Assembly (NCBI GenBank): GCA_902476265.1
Contig: CABSCP010000003.1
Location: 1-64,000, forward strand
Origin: an uncultured Lachnospiraceae bacterium
GTDB taxonomy: Bacteria > Bacillota > Clostridia > Lachnospirales > Lachnospiraceae
Length of the DNA: 64,000 bases
Direction of reading: 5' to 3'
A program made the translations under genes and the position numbers. Positions within the stretch are counted from its first letter, which is position 1; every line of letters starts with the position of its first letter. Below the pieces are notes generated by a model, which was not told the DNA's origin, ran no database searches, and worked only from the letters and a program-made list of their open reading frames with translations. Positions 25,574 through 33,926 of this stretch are shown here, in pieces.

Positions 25574-26719
25574 TTACTTTTCATCATACACAATATTTTG
25601 CATTCCGTCAAGTTTCCGCTTCTTATATGACGCAAATTCTCCCCGGTCAATGGCATCCCGTATTTCTGTCATCATCGTATTGTAAAAATAGAGATTATGC
25701 AGCACACACAGGCGCATTCCCAGCATTTCTTTGGCTTTTAAAAGGTGACGGATATAGGCTCTGGAGTAGCGTCTGCAGGCCGGACACTGACATCCGGGTT
25801 CGATCGGCCGATCATCCAGTTCATATTTTGCATTGAAAAGATTTATTTTTCCGAAGTTTGTATACAGGTGGCCGTGACGTCCGTTTCTGGTGGGATATAC
25901 ACAGTCAAAAAAGTCCACGCCCCGCTCCACCGCTTCCAGAATATTGGCCGGGGTGCCCACGCCCATCAGATAGGTAGGTTTGTCCGCAGGCAGATAGGGA
26001 ACCGTCTCTTCCAGAATGTGATACATCTCTTCATGGGTTTCCCCCACCGCCAGGCCGCCCACCGCATAACCGTCCAGATCCATTTCCGCAATACGCTTTG
26101 CATGTTCGATCCTGATATCCGGATAAACAGCCCCCTGATTGATGCCGAAAAGAAGCTGCTGCTTATTGATGGTATCTTCCAGGCTGTTGAGCCGGGCCAT
26201 TTCTTTTTTGCAGCGCTCCAGCCAGCGGGTGGTGCGTTCCACGGAAGGTCTCACATAGTCCCGCTCCGCTTTCGCAGGGGCGCATTCATCAAAGGCCATA
26301 GCGATGGTGGATGCCAGATTGGACTGGATGCGCATACTCTCTTCCGGTCCCATAAAAATCCGGTGTCCGTCGATATGGCACCGGAAGGTCACACCCTCTT
26401 CCTTGATTTTGCGTAATCCCGCCAGGGAAAAAACCTGAAAGCCGCCGGAATCGGTGAGAATCGGTTTGTTCCAGGACATGAATTTATGGAGGCCGCCAAA
26501 CTGTTTTATTTTTTCATCCCCGGGCCGCACATGAAGGTGATAAGTATTGGAAAGTTCCACCTGGGTTCCCAGCCCTTCCAGATCCTCTGTGGACACCGCC
26601 CCTTTGATGGCCGCCACTGTACCCACATTCATAAAAACCGGCGTCTGAATTGTGCCGTGCACCGTTTCCATCACCGCCCGCTTTGCGCGTCCTTCTGTTT
26701 TTAATACCTGATAGGTCAT
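25574..26719 (-). CDS. tgt: tRNA-guanine transglycosylase
   Basis: A 381-aa enzyme that replaces guanine-34 with preQ1 in tRNAs with GUN anticodons. Active-site motifs: DSGGFQVFSL (general Asp) and DFFDCVYPTRNGRHG (nucleophile Asp). The zinc site is CQCPACRRYSRAYIRHLL with the last ligand His in VLHNLYFYN. The length is typical. The start overlaps the stop of the acyltransferase gene (ATGA), so its translation is probably coupled to that unrelated gene. Confidence 0.96.
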   Translation of the reverse strand: MTYQVLKTEGRAKRAVMETVHGTIQTPVFMNVGTVAAIKGAVSTEDLEGLGTQVELSNTYHLHVRPGDEKIKQFGGLHKFMSWNKPILTDSGGFQVFSLAGLRKIKEEGVTFRCHIDGHRIFMGPEESMRIQSNLASTIAMAFDECAPAKAERDYVRPSVERTTRWLERCKKEMARLNSLEDTINKQQLLFGINQGAVYPDIRIEHAKRIAEMDLDGYAVGGLAVGETHEEMYHILEETVPYLPADKPTYLMGVGTPANILEAVERGVDFFDCVYPTRNGRHGHLYTNFGKINLFNAKYELDDRPIEPGCQCPACRRYSRAYIRHLLKAKEMLGMRLCVLHNLYFYNTMMTEIRDAIDRGEFASYKKRKLDGMQNIVYDEK

Positions 26720-27858
26720 ATTTTTTCGTCCTTTCTCTGTTCTGTGTTCCGCCAGATATTCCGAATTTTTTCATCCAGCCGCAAGAAAAATCCTCGCACC
26801 TTCGGGCTGTTGTCGATGGGGGAAAACAATTTCTGACGCAGCAGTTCGATCAGCGTACATACAAGATAAACACCTGCGATCACTCCCAGACTGGCCGGCA
26901 GCAGATACCATTTTCCAAGCCAGGAGGCCCCGTCAATTTTGCTCCACAACGTCTCTCTGATATAATAATGGTCATGAATCAGATAGACCCCAAAAGCGGC
27001 TCCGGCAGCCGTGTTGATCAGCTTCGCCACCCGGCCGGGTTTGATCTGCAGATTCAAAAAAGCCAGAAACAGAAGCACCGAAGCGATGGTCACCAGAATG
27101 GAACTATATACAAAAAACACACTGTAGCCCCACATCAGATCTTCCAGCAGCCCGATTTTTCCAAGGGGTGTTTTTAAAAGCAGTTCGATCAAAAAACGGC
27201 TGGCCGGAATCAAAAGCGCTGCCAGCACTCCATAGAAAAGTCTGCGCCCAAAACAGCCGTCAGGCCGGTAATAAAGCCGGATGTAAGCGCCGAACAGGTA
27301 CACTGTCAAAAACCAGGCGATGCTCACGCCGCCCGCTGTATTGAGAGCGGAAGAAAAATAAATGATGTTAGGCCACACGGAAATCAACAGGAAACAGACA
27401 GCCATAACGCATTCCAACTGGCGTTTTGTCAATGTGCGGATGAAACGATTCAAAAACGGTGCCAGAATATACATGCCCACATACATGGATATGAACCAGT
27501 AAAAATCCGATAAAATCGGCAGCACCGAGTACACCATTATTTTCAGTTCATGTTCGACACCGCCAAACAACCAGAATAGCACCGTGATCCCGAAGGCATA
27601 AAAAAAGACCTGTCCCGCCATTTTCGCCAGTTTCCAGGTGGAAAATTCCGCCTCAATCAAAAAATAGCTGCTGATCAGCAGATAAATATTAATGCAGGTA
27701 AAGGACACTCCAAACAGCGTCCAGACAATATAATAAGAAGGGCTTCCCGGCTGTGCCGTTGTGATCATGTTTCCATGGTTGACCAGATGGGCCGTGACCA
27801 CCATCACCATGGCGATGATGCGCAAAAGCTCCACATTCGCCTGTCTTGCTTTCTTCAT
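26716..27858 (-). CDS. Acyltransferase family 3 membrane protein
   Basis: A 380-aa protein with about ten membrane helices of the OafA/acyltransferase-3 type. The N-terminal RQANVELLRIIAMVMVVTAHLVNHG holds the conserved Arg and the His thought to be catalytic. Such proteins acylate surface sugars or lipids at the membrane; the substrate here is unknown. The start at 27858 is set by GGGAGG five bases upstream; the reading frame stays open for 60 more codons but has no ribosome site. It is the first gene of the acyltransferase-tgt-yajC operon and diverges from aroC. Confidence 0.85.
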   Translation of the reverse strand: MKKARQANVELLRIIAMVMVVTAHLVNHGNMITTAQPGSPSYYIVWTLFGVSFTCINIYLLISSYFLIEAEFSTWKLAKMAGQVFFYAFGITVLFWLFGGVEHELKIMVYSVLPILSDFYWFISMYVGMYILAPFLNRFIRTLTKRQLECVMAVCFLLISVWPNIIYFSSALNTAGGVSIAWFLTVYLFGAYIRLYYRPDGCFGRRLFYGVLAALLIPASRFLIELLLKTPLGKIGLLEDLMWGYSVFFVYSSILVTIASVLLFLAFLNLQIKPGRVAKLINTAAGAAFGVYLIHDHYYIRETLWSKIDGASWLGKWYLLPASLGVIAGVYLVCTLIELLRQKLFSPIDNSPKVRGFFLRLDEKIRNIWRNTEQRKDEKI

Positions 27859-27896
27859 AAATTCCTCCCGATCCCTTTTTGTAAGCATTGCGTCTC

Positions 27897-27956
27897 TTCT
27901 GACACAGGTAGTATAACAGATTGTCTTGTATCCGTCAAAAAAATGTTTTATACTGG
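27897..27956 (+). repeat. aroC promoter segment, copy A of a dispersed repeat
   Basis: This 60-base segment and 29689-29746 can be aligned end to end with only scattered changes and small gaps. Shared blocks are TTCTGACACAGGTA, TATCCGTCAAAAA and TTTATAC. Copy A holds the functional aroC promoter. Confidence 0.65.
27926..27954 (+). promoter_or_regulatory. aroC promoter
   Basis: TTGTAT (27926-27931) and TATACT (27949-27954) are 17 bases apart and 44 bases before the aroC start. The segment around it recurs, in altered form, at 29689-29746. Confidence 0.65.
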
Positions 27957-27997
27957 AAACGTACTTTTTCACACTATTGTAAGATGAGGAGCAGCTT

Positions 27998-29098
27998 ATG
28001 TCAGGTTCAACCTTTGGAAAATATTTTACCGTCACCACCTGGGGGGAATCCCACGGGAAAGCCCTGGGTGTCGTTGTGGACGGCTGTCCCGCGGGCCTTG
28101 CACTTTGTGAGGCCGATATTCAGGCCTATTTAAACAGAAGGAAGCCCGGTTCCACTACACTCTCCACCCCCAGAAAAGAAGCGGATGAGGTGCAGATCCT
28201 TTCCGGCGTCTTTGAAGGAAAAACCACCGGTACGCCCATCTCGCTGCTGGTGCCCAATACCTCCCAGCGTTCGGCGGATTATTCGGAAATCGCTTCCTAT
28301 TACCGTCCCGGCCATGCGGATTATACTTTTGATGAAAAATACGGTTTTCGGGATTACCGGGGCGGCGGCCGCTCTTCCGGGCGGGAGACCATCGGCCGGG
28401 TGGCGGCAGGTGCTATCGCTTTAAAAGTTCTGAAGGAACTGGGCATCGAAGTCTGCGCCTATACCAAATCCATCGGCCCGGCAGCGGTTGACATGTCCCG
28501 TTTTGAAAAGGCAGCCATCATCGAAACGCCCACCGCAATGCCGGACCGGACCGCCAGCGCGCAGGCGGAGGAATATCTTTCTTCCTGCATGAAACAGCTG
28601 GATTCCGCCGGCGGTGTCATCGAATGCTGTATTACGGGCGTTCCCGCCGGCATTGGGGAACCCGTTTTCGATAAACTGGATGCCCGTCTGGCTGCTGCCG
28701 TCATGTCCATTGGCGCGGTAAAAGCGGTGGAGATCGGGGACGGTACCGCTGTTTCGACGGCAAAAGGTTCGGAAAATAACGATTCCTTCTGCTGTCCCGA
28801 CGGCACGGTTCAAAAAAAGACCAATCACGCCGGCGGCATCCTGGGCGGCATCAGTGACGGCTCAAAGATCCTGCTTCGGGCCCATGTGAAACCCACCCCT
28901 TCCATTTTTCAGGAGCAGGAAACCATCGGCAGGGATCATACGGAGCGAACCGTACAGATCAGGGGACGGCATGATCCCGTCATCGTGCCCCGGGCCGTGG
29001 TAGTGGTGGAATGTATGGCCGGGCTGACCGTGCTGGACCTGATGCTGGCCAATATGGGGGCAAGGATGGACGGGCTGAAACGGTTCTATGAAAATTAA
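27998..29098 (+). CDS. aroC: Chorismate synthase
   Basis: A 366-aa FMN-dependent lyase that turns EPSP into chorismate, the last shared step of aromatic amino-acid synthesis. Family signatures: GESHGKALGVVVDGCPAG at the N-terminus, the GRSSGRETIGRVAAG basic cluster, and the C-terminal GRHDPVIVPRAVVVVE with the active-site RHDP. It is the only shikimate gene in the window and starts from its own promoter. Confidence 0.96.
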   Translation: MSGSTFGKYFTVTTWGESHGKALGVVVDGCPAGLALCEADIQAYLNRRKPGSTTLSTPRKEADEVQILSGVFEGKTTGTPISLLVPNTSQRSADYSEIASYYRPGHADYTFDEKYGFRDYRGGGRSSGRETIGRVAAGAIALKVLKELGIEVCAYTKSIGPAAVDMSRFEKAAIIETPTAMPDRTASAQAEEYLSSCMKQLDSAGGVIECCITGVPAGIGEPVFDKLDARLAAAVMSIGAVKAVEIGDGTAVSTAKGSENNDSFCCPDGTVQKKTNHAGGILGGISDGSKILLRAHVKPTPSIFQEQETIGRDHTERTVQIRGRHDPVIVPRAVVVVECMAGLTVLDLMLANMGARMDGLKRFYEN

Positions 29099-29156
29099 TT
29101 TTATGAATCATAGAATAGCGGGCGAAAATAAAATCTCTTATTTGGTGAGGTAACAA

Positions 29157-29588
29157 ATGTCAATTGCGATATCAAGCGACTGTGACGAACAGGAATTTAT
29201 ACAAACAGTGCGCTTAAACGGCTTGCTGGAATTTAATATGAATAAAACGGATGGGAAACTGATGATTCCCAATAAAGAACTCCTGTATGTGGCTCGCAAT
29301 GAAAACAACACCATCATTGGCGGAATATTCGGCGTTACCTACTTGTCCGCGTTGGAAATAGATGTGCTTTGGGTACATGAGGATTATAGAGGGCAAGGCG
29401 TCGCTTCACAGCTATTAAAAACGATTGAAGAGGAAGCCGGAATCATTGGATGCCGGCTCTCTCATTTATCAACCTATTCTTTTCAAGCGCCGCCTTTCTA
29501 TCAAAAGAAGGGATATTCGGTGTGTGGAACGGTGGATGGCTTTCCGGACAATATCCTATTATACATCTTAAGAAAAGCTTTAATATAG
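29157..29588 (+). CDS. GNAT-family N-acetyltransferase
   Basis: A 143-aa acetyl-CoA-dependent acyltransferase. The acetyl-CoA loop motif is VHEDYRGQGVASQLLKTIEEEA, preceded by the strand LEIDVLWV and followed by FYQKKGYSVCGTV, the usual C-terminal GNAT segment. A GGTGAGGTAAC site precedes the ATG. The acceptor substrate cannot be told. Its codons are richer in A and T than those of aroC just upstream, which suggests separate acquisition. Confidence 0.85.
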   Translation: MSIAISSDCDEQEFIQTVRLNGLLEFNMNKTDGKLMIPNKELLYVARNENNTIIGGIFGVTYLSALEIDVLWVHEDYRGQGVASQLLKTIEEEAGIIGCRLSHLSTYSFQAPPFYQKKGYSVCGTVDGFPDNILLYILRKALI

Positions 29589-29688
29589 AATTAGATTATG
29601 ACACATCAAGGCCACCTCCAAATCACTATTAATATTATACCAGAAACCTTTCCTATAATACTACACTACAAATTATTCTTCTTTTCCA

Positions 29689-29746
29689 TTCTGACACAGG
29701 TAATATACCGCTTGCCTAATATCCGTCAAAAAATGCTTTATACAGG
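29689..29746 (+). repeat. Copy B of the aroC promoter-like segment
   Basis: A 58-base diverged copy of 27897-27956 lying after the GNAT gene, seven bases before the 3' end of the convergent M56 protease gene. No gene follows it in the same direction, so it looks like a recombination scar or relic of a lost gene. Confidence 0.6.
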
Positions 29747-29753
29747 CTTTTCC

Positions 29754-31703
29754 TCATTGTCTTGGAAAGACACTATTATCATAACAGTCGGTATCGCTGC
29801 CGAATACAAGAACAGGGGATACCGACCTATTCTTCGCGTTCTTCCCAGCATTTTCAATATCATAATCGCGCAGTGTGACATGATAGATTTCTGCGCCCTC
29901 GGCAAATCCAAATAGTCCGATCACTTTTGCGTCAGGATCAAGCATTGTAAGGCCCCTTATTTCATAACCGTTTCCGTTAAAGGTACCGGTGAAGGGGGTA
30001 TTGGCAGTTCCGATTGGCTTCCATTCCTCCGTTGACAAACGGATATCACAGGCCAGGACATAATTTTTATCAAGGCCATATTCCCCCTGACCGATTGCGC
30101 GCAGCTGTGTTTCATTTTTTACATAATAATAAGTTTCTTCACCTGATCTGAATGTTTCCATTACGGTTTCTTCATTTGGGTCCATGCTGATTTTGGGATA
30201 AACGCGGTTATCGGTTAATGTCACGTTGTCAGGTACCGCACAAATCGAATCGACTTTCTTTTCCGGTACGTTGCTTCCTGCTGACAGAATGTCAATCTCC
30301 CGCAGCTCAATATTATGGAGCGTGGCACCCTGTGCATATCCAAACAGTCCCACCACTTCTGCATCCGGGTCCGTCATCGTTAACCCCCTGATGTAACAGC
30401 CGTTCCCGTTGAAAGTACCCGTAAAAGGCTTTTGGGCGGTTCCGATGGGCACCCATTCTTCAGAAGACAGGACAATATCGTTTGCCAGCATATAAAATTT
30501 GTCTAATCCGTTCTTTCCGGTACCGATGGAACGAAGTCCCTTTTCGGTATAAACAAAATAAAGCGTTTTTCCATTTATGGTTCCGCCCGGTTCTATATCG
30601 GGGCTGGCGCTCGCTACAGGGGCAACATGAATAACGGCAGCATACGCACCCGAAAATGAACCACCCCAAGCGAGTACGACAGTCAGTAACAGCGATATGC
30701 AAATACTCCACTTGGTCCTTTTCTTAAAATTCATAATAGAGTCCAGCCTTTCTTTCAACAAAGCAATGCTGTTTGTGAGCGTTACAGAAGCGAGGGAATC
30801 CTCATATTTCCCGCCGGTTTTCATAGCCTTAATCAAGGTATCCCCATAAGCATGTTTTTCGGATTCACTGAAATTTTTAATGACAGCTTCGTCACAGGAT
30901 AATTCACAGGCTCTGCTGATTTCATGTCCCATAAAGGAAACGGCAGGGTTGAACCAATGGATACAGATGGTGAATTGCACCAGCCACTTGTAAAACATAT
31001 CCCCCCGTTTATAATGCGTCAGTTCATGCAGAATCGTATTTTCAAAATCTGTTTCCGAAAGCTCGGTTGTGGGCAGCATGATACAGGGATGAAAGAATCC
31101 GATCAGAAGCGGGGAGGAAATCAGGCGATTGGCATATAACTCCACAGTCCCTTTCATCCCGGCTTTGGCAATCAGCTCTCCTGCCCTTTCCCAAAGCCGC
31201 ATATCACAGATTTCAATCCGTCCGGCATTGATGTATTTGACAAAACTCTGATAGACCGTTATTTTCCGAATCAGCAGACAGGCGGCGACGATTAACCAGC
31301 CTATAAAACAAATCACAGCGATATTCTGTTTTAGCTTGTCAAATATGCCGGGCGCTGTCATTTTGCCAGGCGCCAACTGTTGACCATCGCCCGAACCAAC
31401 TTGACCGGGAACCTTACTCTGATCCGTGAAATCCGTTTCCGGTAAAACCGGCGATCCCTGTTCCGGTTCAAGGCTTATTTCCGCCTGCATCACAGCGCTG
31501 TCAAAATACTGAAACAAAGTCTCCACAAGGTTTGTTTTTGGGGCAAAGGGAAGCAGCAAACGGGCAATGACGATCAACCAGACATAATACTGCCATCTTT
31601 TGCTGATCCTGTCTTTCACCAAAGGCCTGCACAGGAACAAACCAAAAATGAGCAGTGTCCCGGAAAGGGATAATGACAGGACCATTTTTAACAGTTCTTT
31701 CAT
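29754..31703 (-). CDS. BlaR1/MecR1-type M56 metalloprotease with two GLUG-like C-terminal modules
   Basis: A 649-aa membrane protein. Residues 1-60 and 125-150 contain membrane helices. The M56 zinc site is HELTH at 226-230, with a third ligand probably E267 in CELSCDEA. A further membrane helix is at about 333-357. Classical BlaR1 ends in a penicillin-binding sensor; here the exterior is two copies (about 381-472 and 525-616) of a 92-residue module with FTGTFNGNG, IRGLTM and GLFGYA/FAEGA, resembling the GLUG motif. Its start overlaps the blaI-like stop (ATGA). It likely senses an extracellular cue and cleaves the repressor, but the ligand is unknown and need not be a beta-lactam. Confidence 0.85.
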   Translation of the reverse strand: MKELLKMVLSLSLSGTLLIFGLFLCRPLVKDRISKRWQYYVWLIVIARLLLPFAPKTNLVETLFQYFDSAVMQAEISLEPEQGSPVLPETDFTDQSKVPGQVGSGDGQQLAPGKMTAPGIFDKLKQNIAVICFIGWLIVAACLLIRKITVYQSFVKYINAGRIEICDMRLWERAGELIAKAGMKGTVELYANRLISSPLLIGFFHPCIMLPTTELSETDFENTILHELTHYKRGDMFYKWLVQFTICIHWFNPAVSFMGHEISRACELSCDEAVIKNFSESEKHAYGDTLIKAMKTGGKYEDSLASVTLTNSIALLKERLDSIMNFKKRTKWSICISLLLTVVLAWGGSFSGAYAAVIHVAPVASASPDIEPGGTINGKTLYFVYTEKGLRSIGTGKNGLDKFYMLANDIVLSSEEWVPIGTAQKPFTGTFNGNGCYIRGLTMTDPDAEVVGLFGYAQGATLHNIELREIDILSAGSNVPEKKVDSICAVPDNVTLTDNRVYPKISMDPNEETVMETFRSGEETYYYVKNETQLRAIGQGEYGLDKNYVLACDIRLSTEEWKPIGTANTPFTGTFNGNGYEIRGLTMLDPDAKVIGLFGFAEGAEIYHVTLRDYDIENAGKNAKNRSVSPVLVFGSDTDCYDNSVFPRQ

Positions 31704-32080
31704 TCCCTCCTGCCCCCGCCTTCCCAATACTTTTTCAGGTCTTCGTACTCATCAACAGAAATCAGATCCTTTTGTATCAGGGTGGAAATCAGTTCTTTCG
31801 CGTCTCCCTCGTAAATTTTTTCCAGAAAGGTTTCTGTCTGCGCCGCCTGGTACTCTGCCTCGGAAACGAGAGCCGTGTATTTATTCCTGCGGCCAATCTT
31901 ATTCGTTTTCAAAAATCCCTTGTCGATCAGGCGGAGAAGTAAGGAAATGATTGTATTCTTGGTGGTACTCATATCTTTCTTCGCAAGACCCTCCACAATT
32001 TCTGCATAGAGGGCTGTCCCGCCGTTGTCCCAAATGATTTTCATCAGTTCCCGTTCAAAATCCGATACCTGCTGTAACAT
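31700..32080 (-). CDS. BlaI/MecI-family repressor
   Basis: A 126-aa winged-helix repressor. SDFERELMKIIWDNGGTALYAEIVEGLAKKDMSTTKNTIISLLLRLIDKGFL is the DNA-binding domain; the C-terminal part (SEAEYQAAQTETFLEKIYEG...LISTLIQKDLISVDEYEDLKKYW) is the dimerisation and cleavage region of this family. It is co-transcribed and probably translationally coupled with the M56 protease. A long dyad lies 16 bases upstream of its start and is the likely autoregulatory site. Confidence 0.9.
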   Translation of the reverse strand: MLQQVSDFERELMKIIWDNGGTALYAEIVEGLAKKDMSTTKNTIISLLLRLIDKGFLKTNKIGRRNKYTALVSEAEYQAAQTETFLEKIYEGDAKELISTLIQKDLISVDEYEDLKKYWEGGGRRE

Positions 32081-32095
32081 ATTTGTTCTCCCTCT

Positions 32096-32142
32096 TAGAT
32101 TGCATTTTACTATCCATATTTAAGATAGCAAAATGCAATCTA
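32096..32142. promoter_or_regulatory. 47-bp dyad operator upstream of the BlaI-like gene
   Basis: Two 19-base arms (32096-32114 and 32124-32142) are inverted copies matching at 18 of 19 positions, with a nine-base AT spacer. Each arm starts TAGATTGCATTTT. The dyad lies between the divergent blaI-like start and the plus-strand promoter at 32170. Confidence 0.7.
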
Positions 32143-32169
32143 AATGTCAATCGTTTTCCGGAAAGTGGA

Positions 32170-32198
32170 TTGTAAAGGGGGAACAGGTAGTGTATACT
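32170..32198 (+). promoter_or_regulatory. Plus-strand promoter for a decayed gene
   Basis: TTGTAA (32170-32175) and TATACT (32193-32198) are 17 bases apart. A GGAGGGG ribosome site and a TTG follow at 32256-32273. Confidence 0.5.
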
Positions 32199-32270
32199 TT
32201 TAATGAAAAGATTTCCATTTCATAAACCGAAATGATTTATGTTGGACTTGAATTTGGAGGGGCGGCAAAA

Positions 32271-32475
32271 TTGAAAGATAAAATATTAAAATCCGATAAA
32301 AATGAATGCACTGTGGATCATTATTCATCTTTTGTTCGGACAATCCTATCCTATCACAGGCGCGATAACTGAATTTCTATTGATATATGGAATGTTGGTG
32401 GTATACCGGTACACGGGAAACGCATGGGGAAGCGTATTTATCTTCTGCTTCTTTTGGAATGGAATCGGCTCATGA
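32271..32475 (+). pseudogene. Remnant of a small membrane-protein gene, frame broken
   Basis: A TTG at 32271 with GGAGGGG upstream opens a frame (starting MKDKILKSDK) that stops after 33 residues. The next frame, shifted by one base and open from ATG 32302 to 32475, encodes 57 residues that look like two membrane helices (TEFLLIYGMLVVYRY and SVFIFCFFW). The frames meet at a run of five A, so one base gained or lost would join them. I do not recognise the parent family; the product may also be truncated. Confidence 0.35.
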
Positions 32476-32551
32476 CCTTCCGGCTCGTTGGATGCTCTTC
32501 CATCCACCCTGCAGATCTGCCGCTGCATGACTTACAAAATTGCTATTTCAC

Positions 32552-32596
32552 CAAAAAAGCCGTATCTCCATAAACTTGGAATGATACGGCTTTTTG
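32552..32596. terminator. Bidirectional terminator
   Basis: A long stem (32552-32566 with 32583-32596, core AAGCCGTATC/GATACGGCTT) has A residues before and T residues after, so it can serve either strand. It lies 73 bases past the stop of the lactonase-like gene. Confidence 0.75.
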
Positions 32597-32668
32597 TAGC
32601 AATGTATTCCCTGTAACTGCTGCAGTCATCGTCCACATTACTGAAATCAATAATCACATTATGGGCCT

Positions 32669-33733
32669 TCAGCCTTCTTCCTCCAATCTGTGGAAAATCA
32701 CGCAGTTTGGCTGGTCCACCTTCACTTCCCGGCCGTTCATCACGATCAGGCCTTTTTCGATGTCCACATGAAAGAAGGTCATGGTGTTGGATTCGTGGTT
32801 TAAGGAAACCAGATGTCTGTTATCCGGGAAAAGCATGGCGTCCTTGGGGTATTCCCCGCTGATGGGCAGACAAAATATCTTTGTGAGCATACCCGTTTTC
32901 TCATCGATCCGGTACATGATCACGCTGTTGTCCCCCGCATTGGAACTGATCAGGTACTTAAAATCCATGGAAAAATTCAGTGCGCTGGCGGCCGAATTGG
33001 ACGCATGATAGCTGTTCACCGTGGAAACCGTCTGTATTTTTTCAAAGAACGGATTATTCTTCTCTTCCTTATAAGTATAGACGTCTATGATATTTTTCAG
33101 TTCATGGACGATATAGAGAATATTTCCTTCCCTGCTGAATTTGATATGCCGGGGCGCGGATTCCAGCTCACTGCGGATCACATCAGCCAGCGTCAGCTTG
33201 CCGGTTTCATGGTCCAGGCGGTACACCTTCACGTGGTCCAGTCCCAGATCCGCAGCACACAGGTAATGGTTGTCCCTGGTCATTTTCACACAGCTCACAT
33301 GGGGACGGAAATTACGCTCCGCAATACTGCCGAGCCCTCTGTGGAAAATCTCATCCGTGATCTCGCCCACGCTGCCGTCTTCATTGATGCGCAGGGCCGT
33401 AATTTTCCCGTCATGCCAGCCCGCCACAAACAAAAATCTGTCCTCATAATCCGTGGAAAGATAACAGCCGCGCATTCCGTTGATCCCCGCCATATTGATG
33501 GTCTTTAAGCCGCCGTCCGGCAGGATTTCATAAGATTCCACGCCAAAGTCCGTGATGGAATACAGCCACTTCCGGTTATGGGAAATGGTCAGGTAGGAGG
33601 AGTTGGTGATTTCCACCCTGTCCTTTAATGTAAATCTTCCGTTTTCCACGTCCACATCATAAATGGTAATGCCATGGTTGTCTCCCATCGTATAGGTAGA
33701 CACATAGGCAACATATTTCTCTTTTAAAGCCAT
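32669..33733 (-). CDS. Lactonase-family beta-propeller protein
   Basis: A 354-aa protein of the 6-phosphogluconolactonase-like (YbhE type) seven-bladed propeller family. Repeated blades can be seen from the recurring 'DRFLFVAGWHDGKI', 'DNHYLCAADLGLDHVKVYRLD', 'GNILYIVHELKNIIDVYTY' and 'DFKYLISSNAGDNSVIMYRID' units, one per 45-50 residues. No signal peptide. Some members hydrolyse 6-phosphogluconolactone; others have unproven roles, and nothing nearby belongs to the pentose phosphate pathway. Confidence 0.8.
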   Translation of the reverse strand: MALKEKYVAYVSTYTMGDNHGITIYDVDVENGRFTLKDRVEITNSSYLTISHNRKWLYSITDFGVESYEILPDGGLKTINMAGINGMRGCYLSTDYEDRFLFVAGWHDGKITALRINEDGSVGEITDEIFHRGLGSIAERNFRPHVSCVKMTRDNHYLCAADLGLDHVKVYRLDHETGKLTLADVIRSELESAPRHIKFSREGNILYIVHELKNIIDVYTYKEEKNNPFFEKIQTVSTVNSYHASNSAASALNFSMDFKYLISSNAGDNSVIMYRIDEKTGMLTKIFCLPISGEYPKDAMLFPDNRHLVSLNHESNTMTFFHVDIEKGLIVMNGREVKVDQPNCVIFHRLEEEG

Positions 33734-33833
33734 AATTAACCTCCCGCATTCCGGAATTCTTCTCCCTGCTATTCTATCATAGAAACAGGGCGTTTGTTAA
33801 TCCTTTTTTCTGAAATAAAATTTGAATTTTGCA

Positions 33834-33861
33834 TTGACATTCATTGAAAAAAAAGTATAAT
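33834..33861 (+). promoter_or_regulatory. Promoter of the XRE-cupin / pot operon
   Basis: TTGACA (33834-33839) and TATAAT (33856-33861) are both perfect and 16 bases apart, 65 bases before the regulator's start. Confidence 0.75.
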
Positions 33862-33881
33862 TGGAATCAGCGCGTTTGTTT

Positions 33882-33895
33882 AGTTTTATTAAACT
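33882..33895. promoter_or_regulatory. Candidate operator of the XRE-cupin regulator
   Basis: AGTTT-TATT-AAACT is a perfect short dyad placed about 20 bases past the -10 box, inside a stretch rich in GTTT repeats. Autoregulation by the adjacent gene is inferred. Confidence 0.4.
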
Positions 33896-33926
33896 TTTTG
33901 TTTATAACTGCTGAAAGGACACCGGA

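Noticed and set aside
29754..32080. Beta-lactam resistance regulator pair
   Set aside because: The outer sensor is not a penicillin-binding domain and no beta-lactamase or PBP2a-like gene lies nearby, so a resistance role is not claimed.
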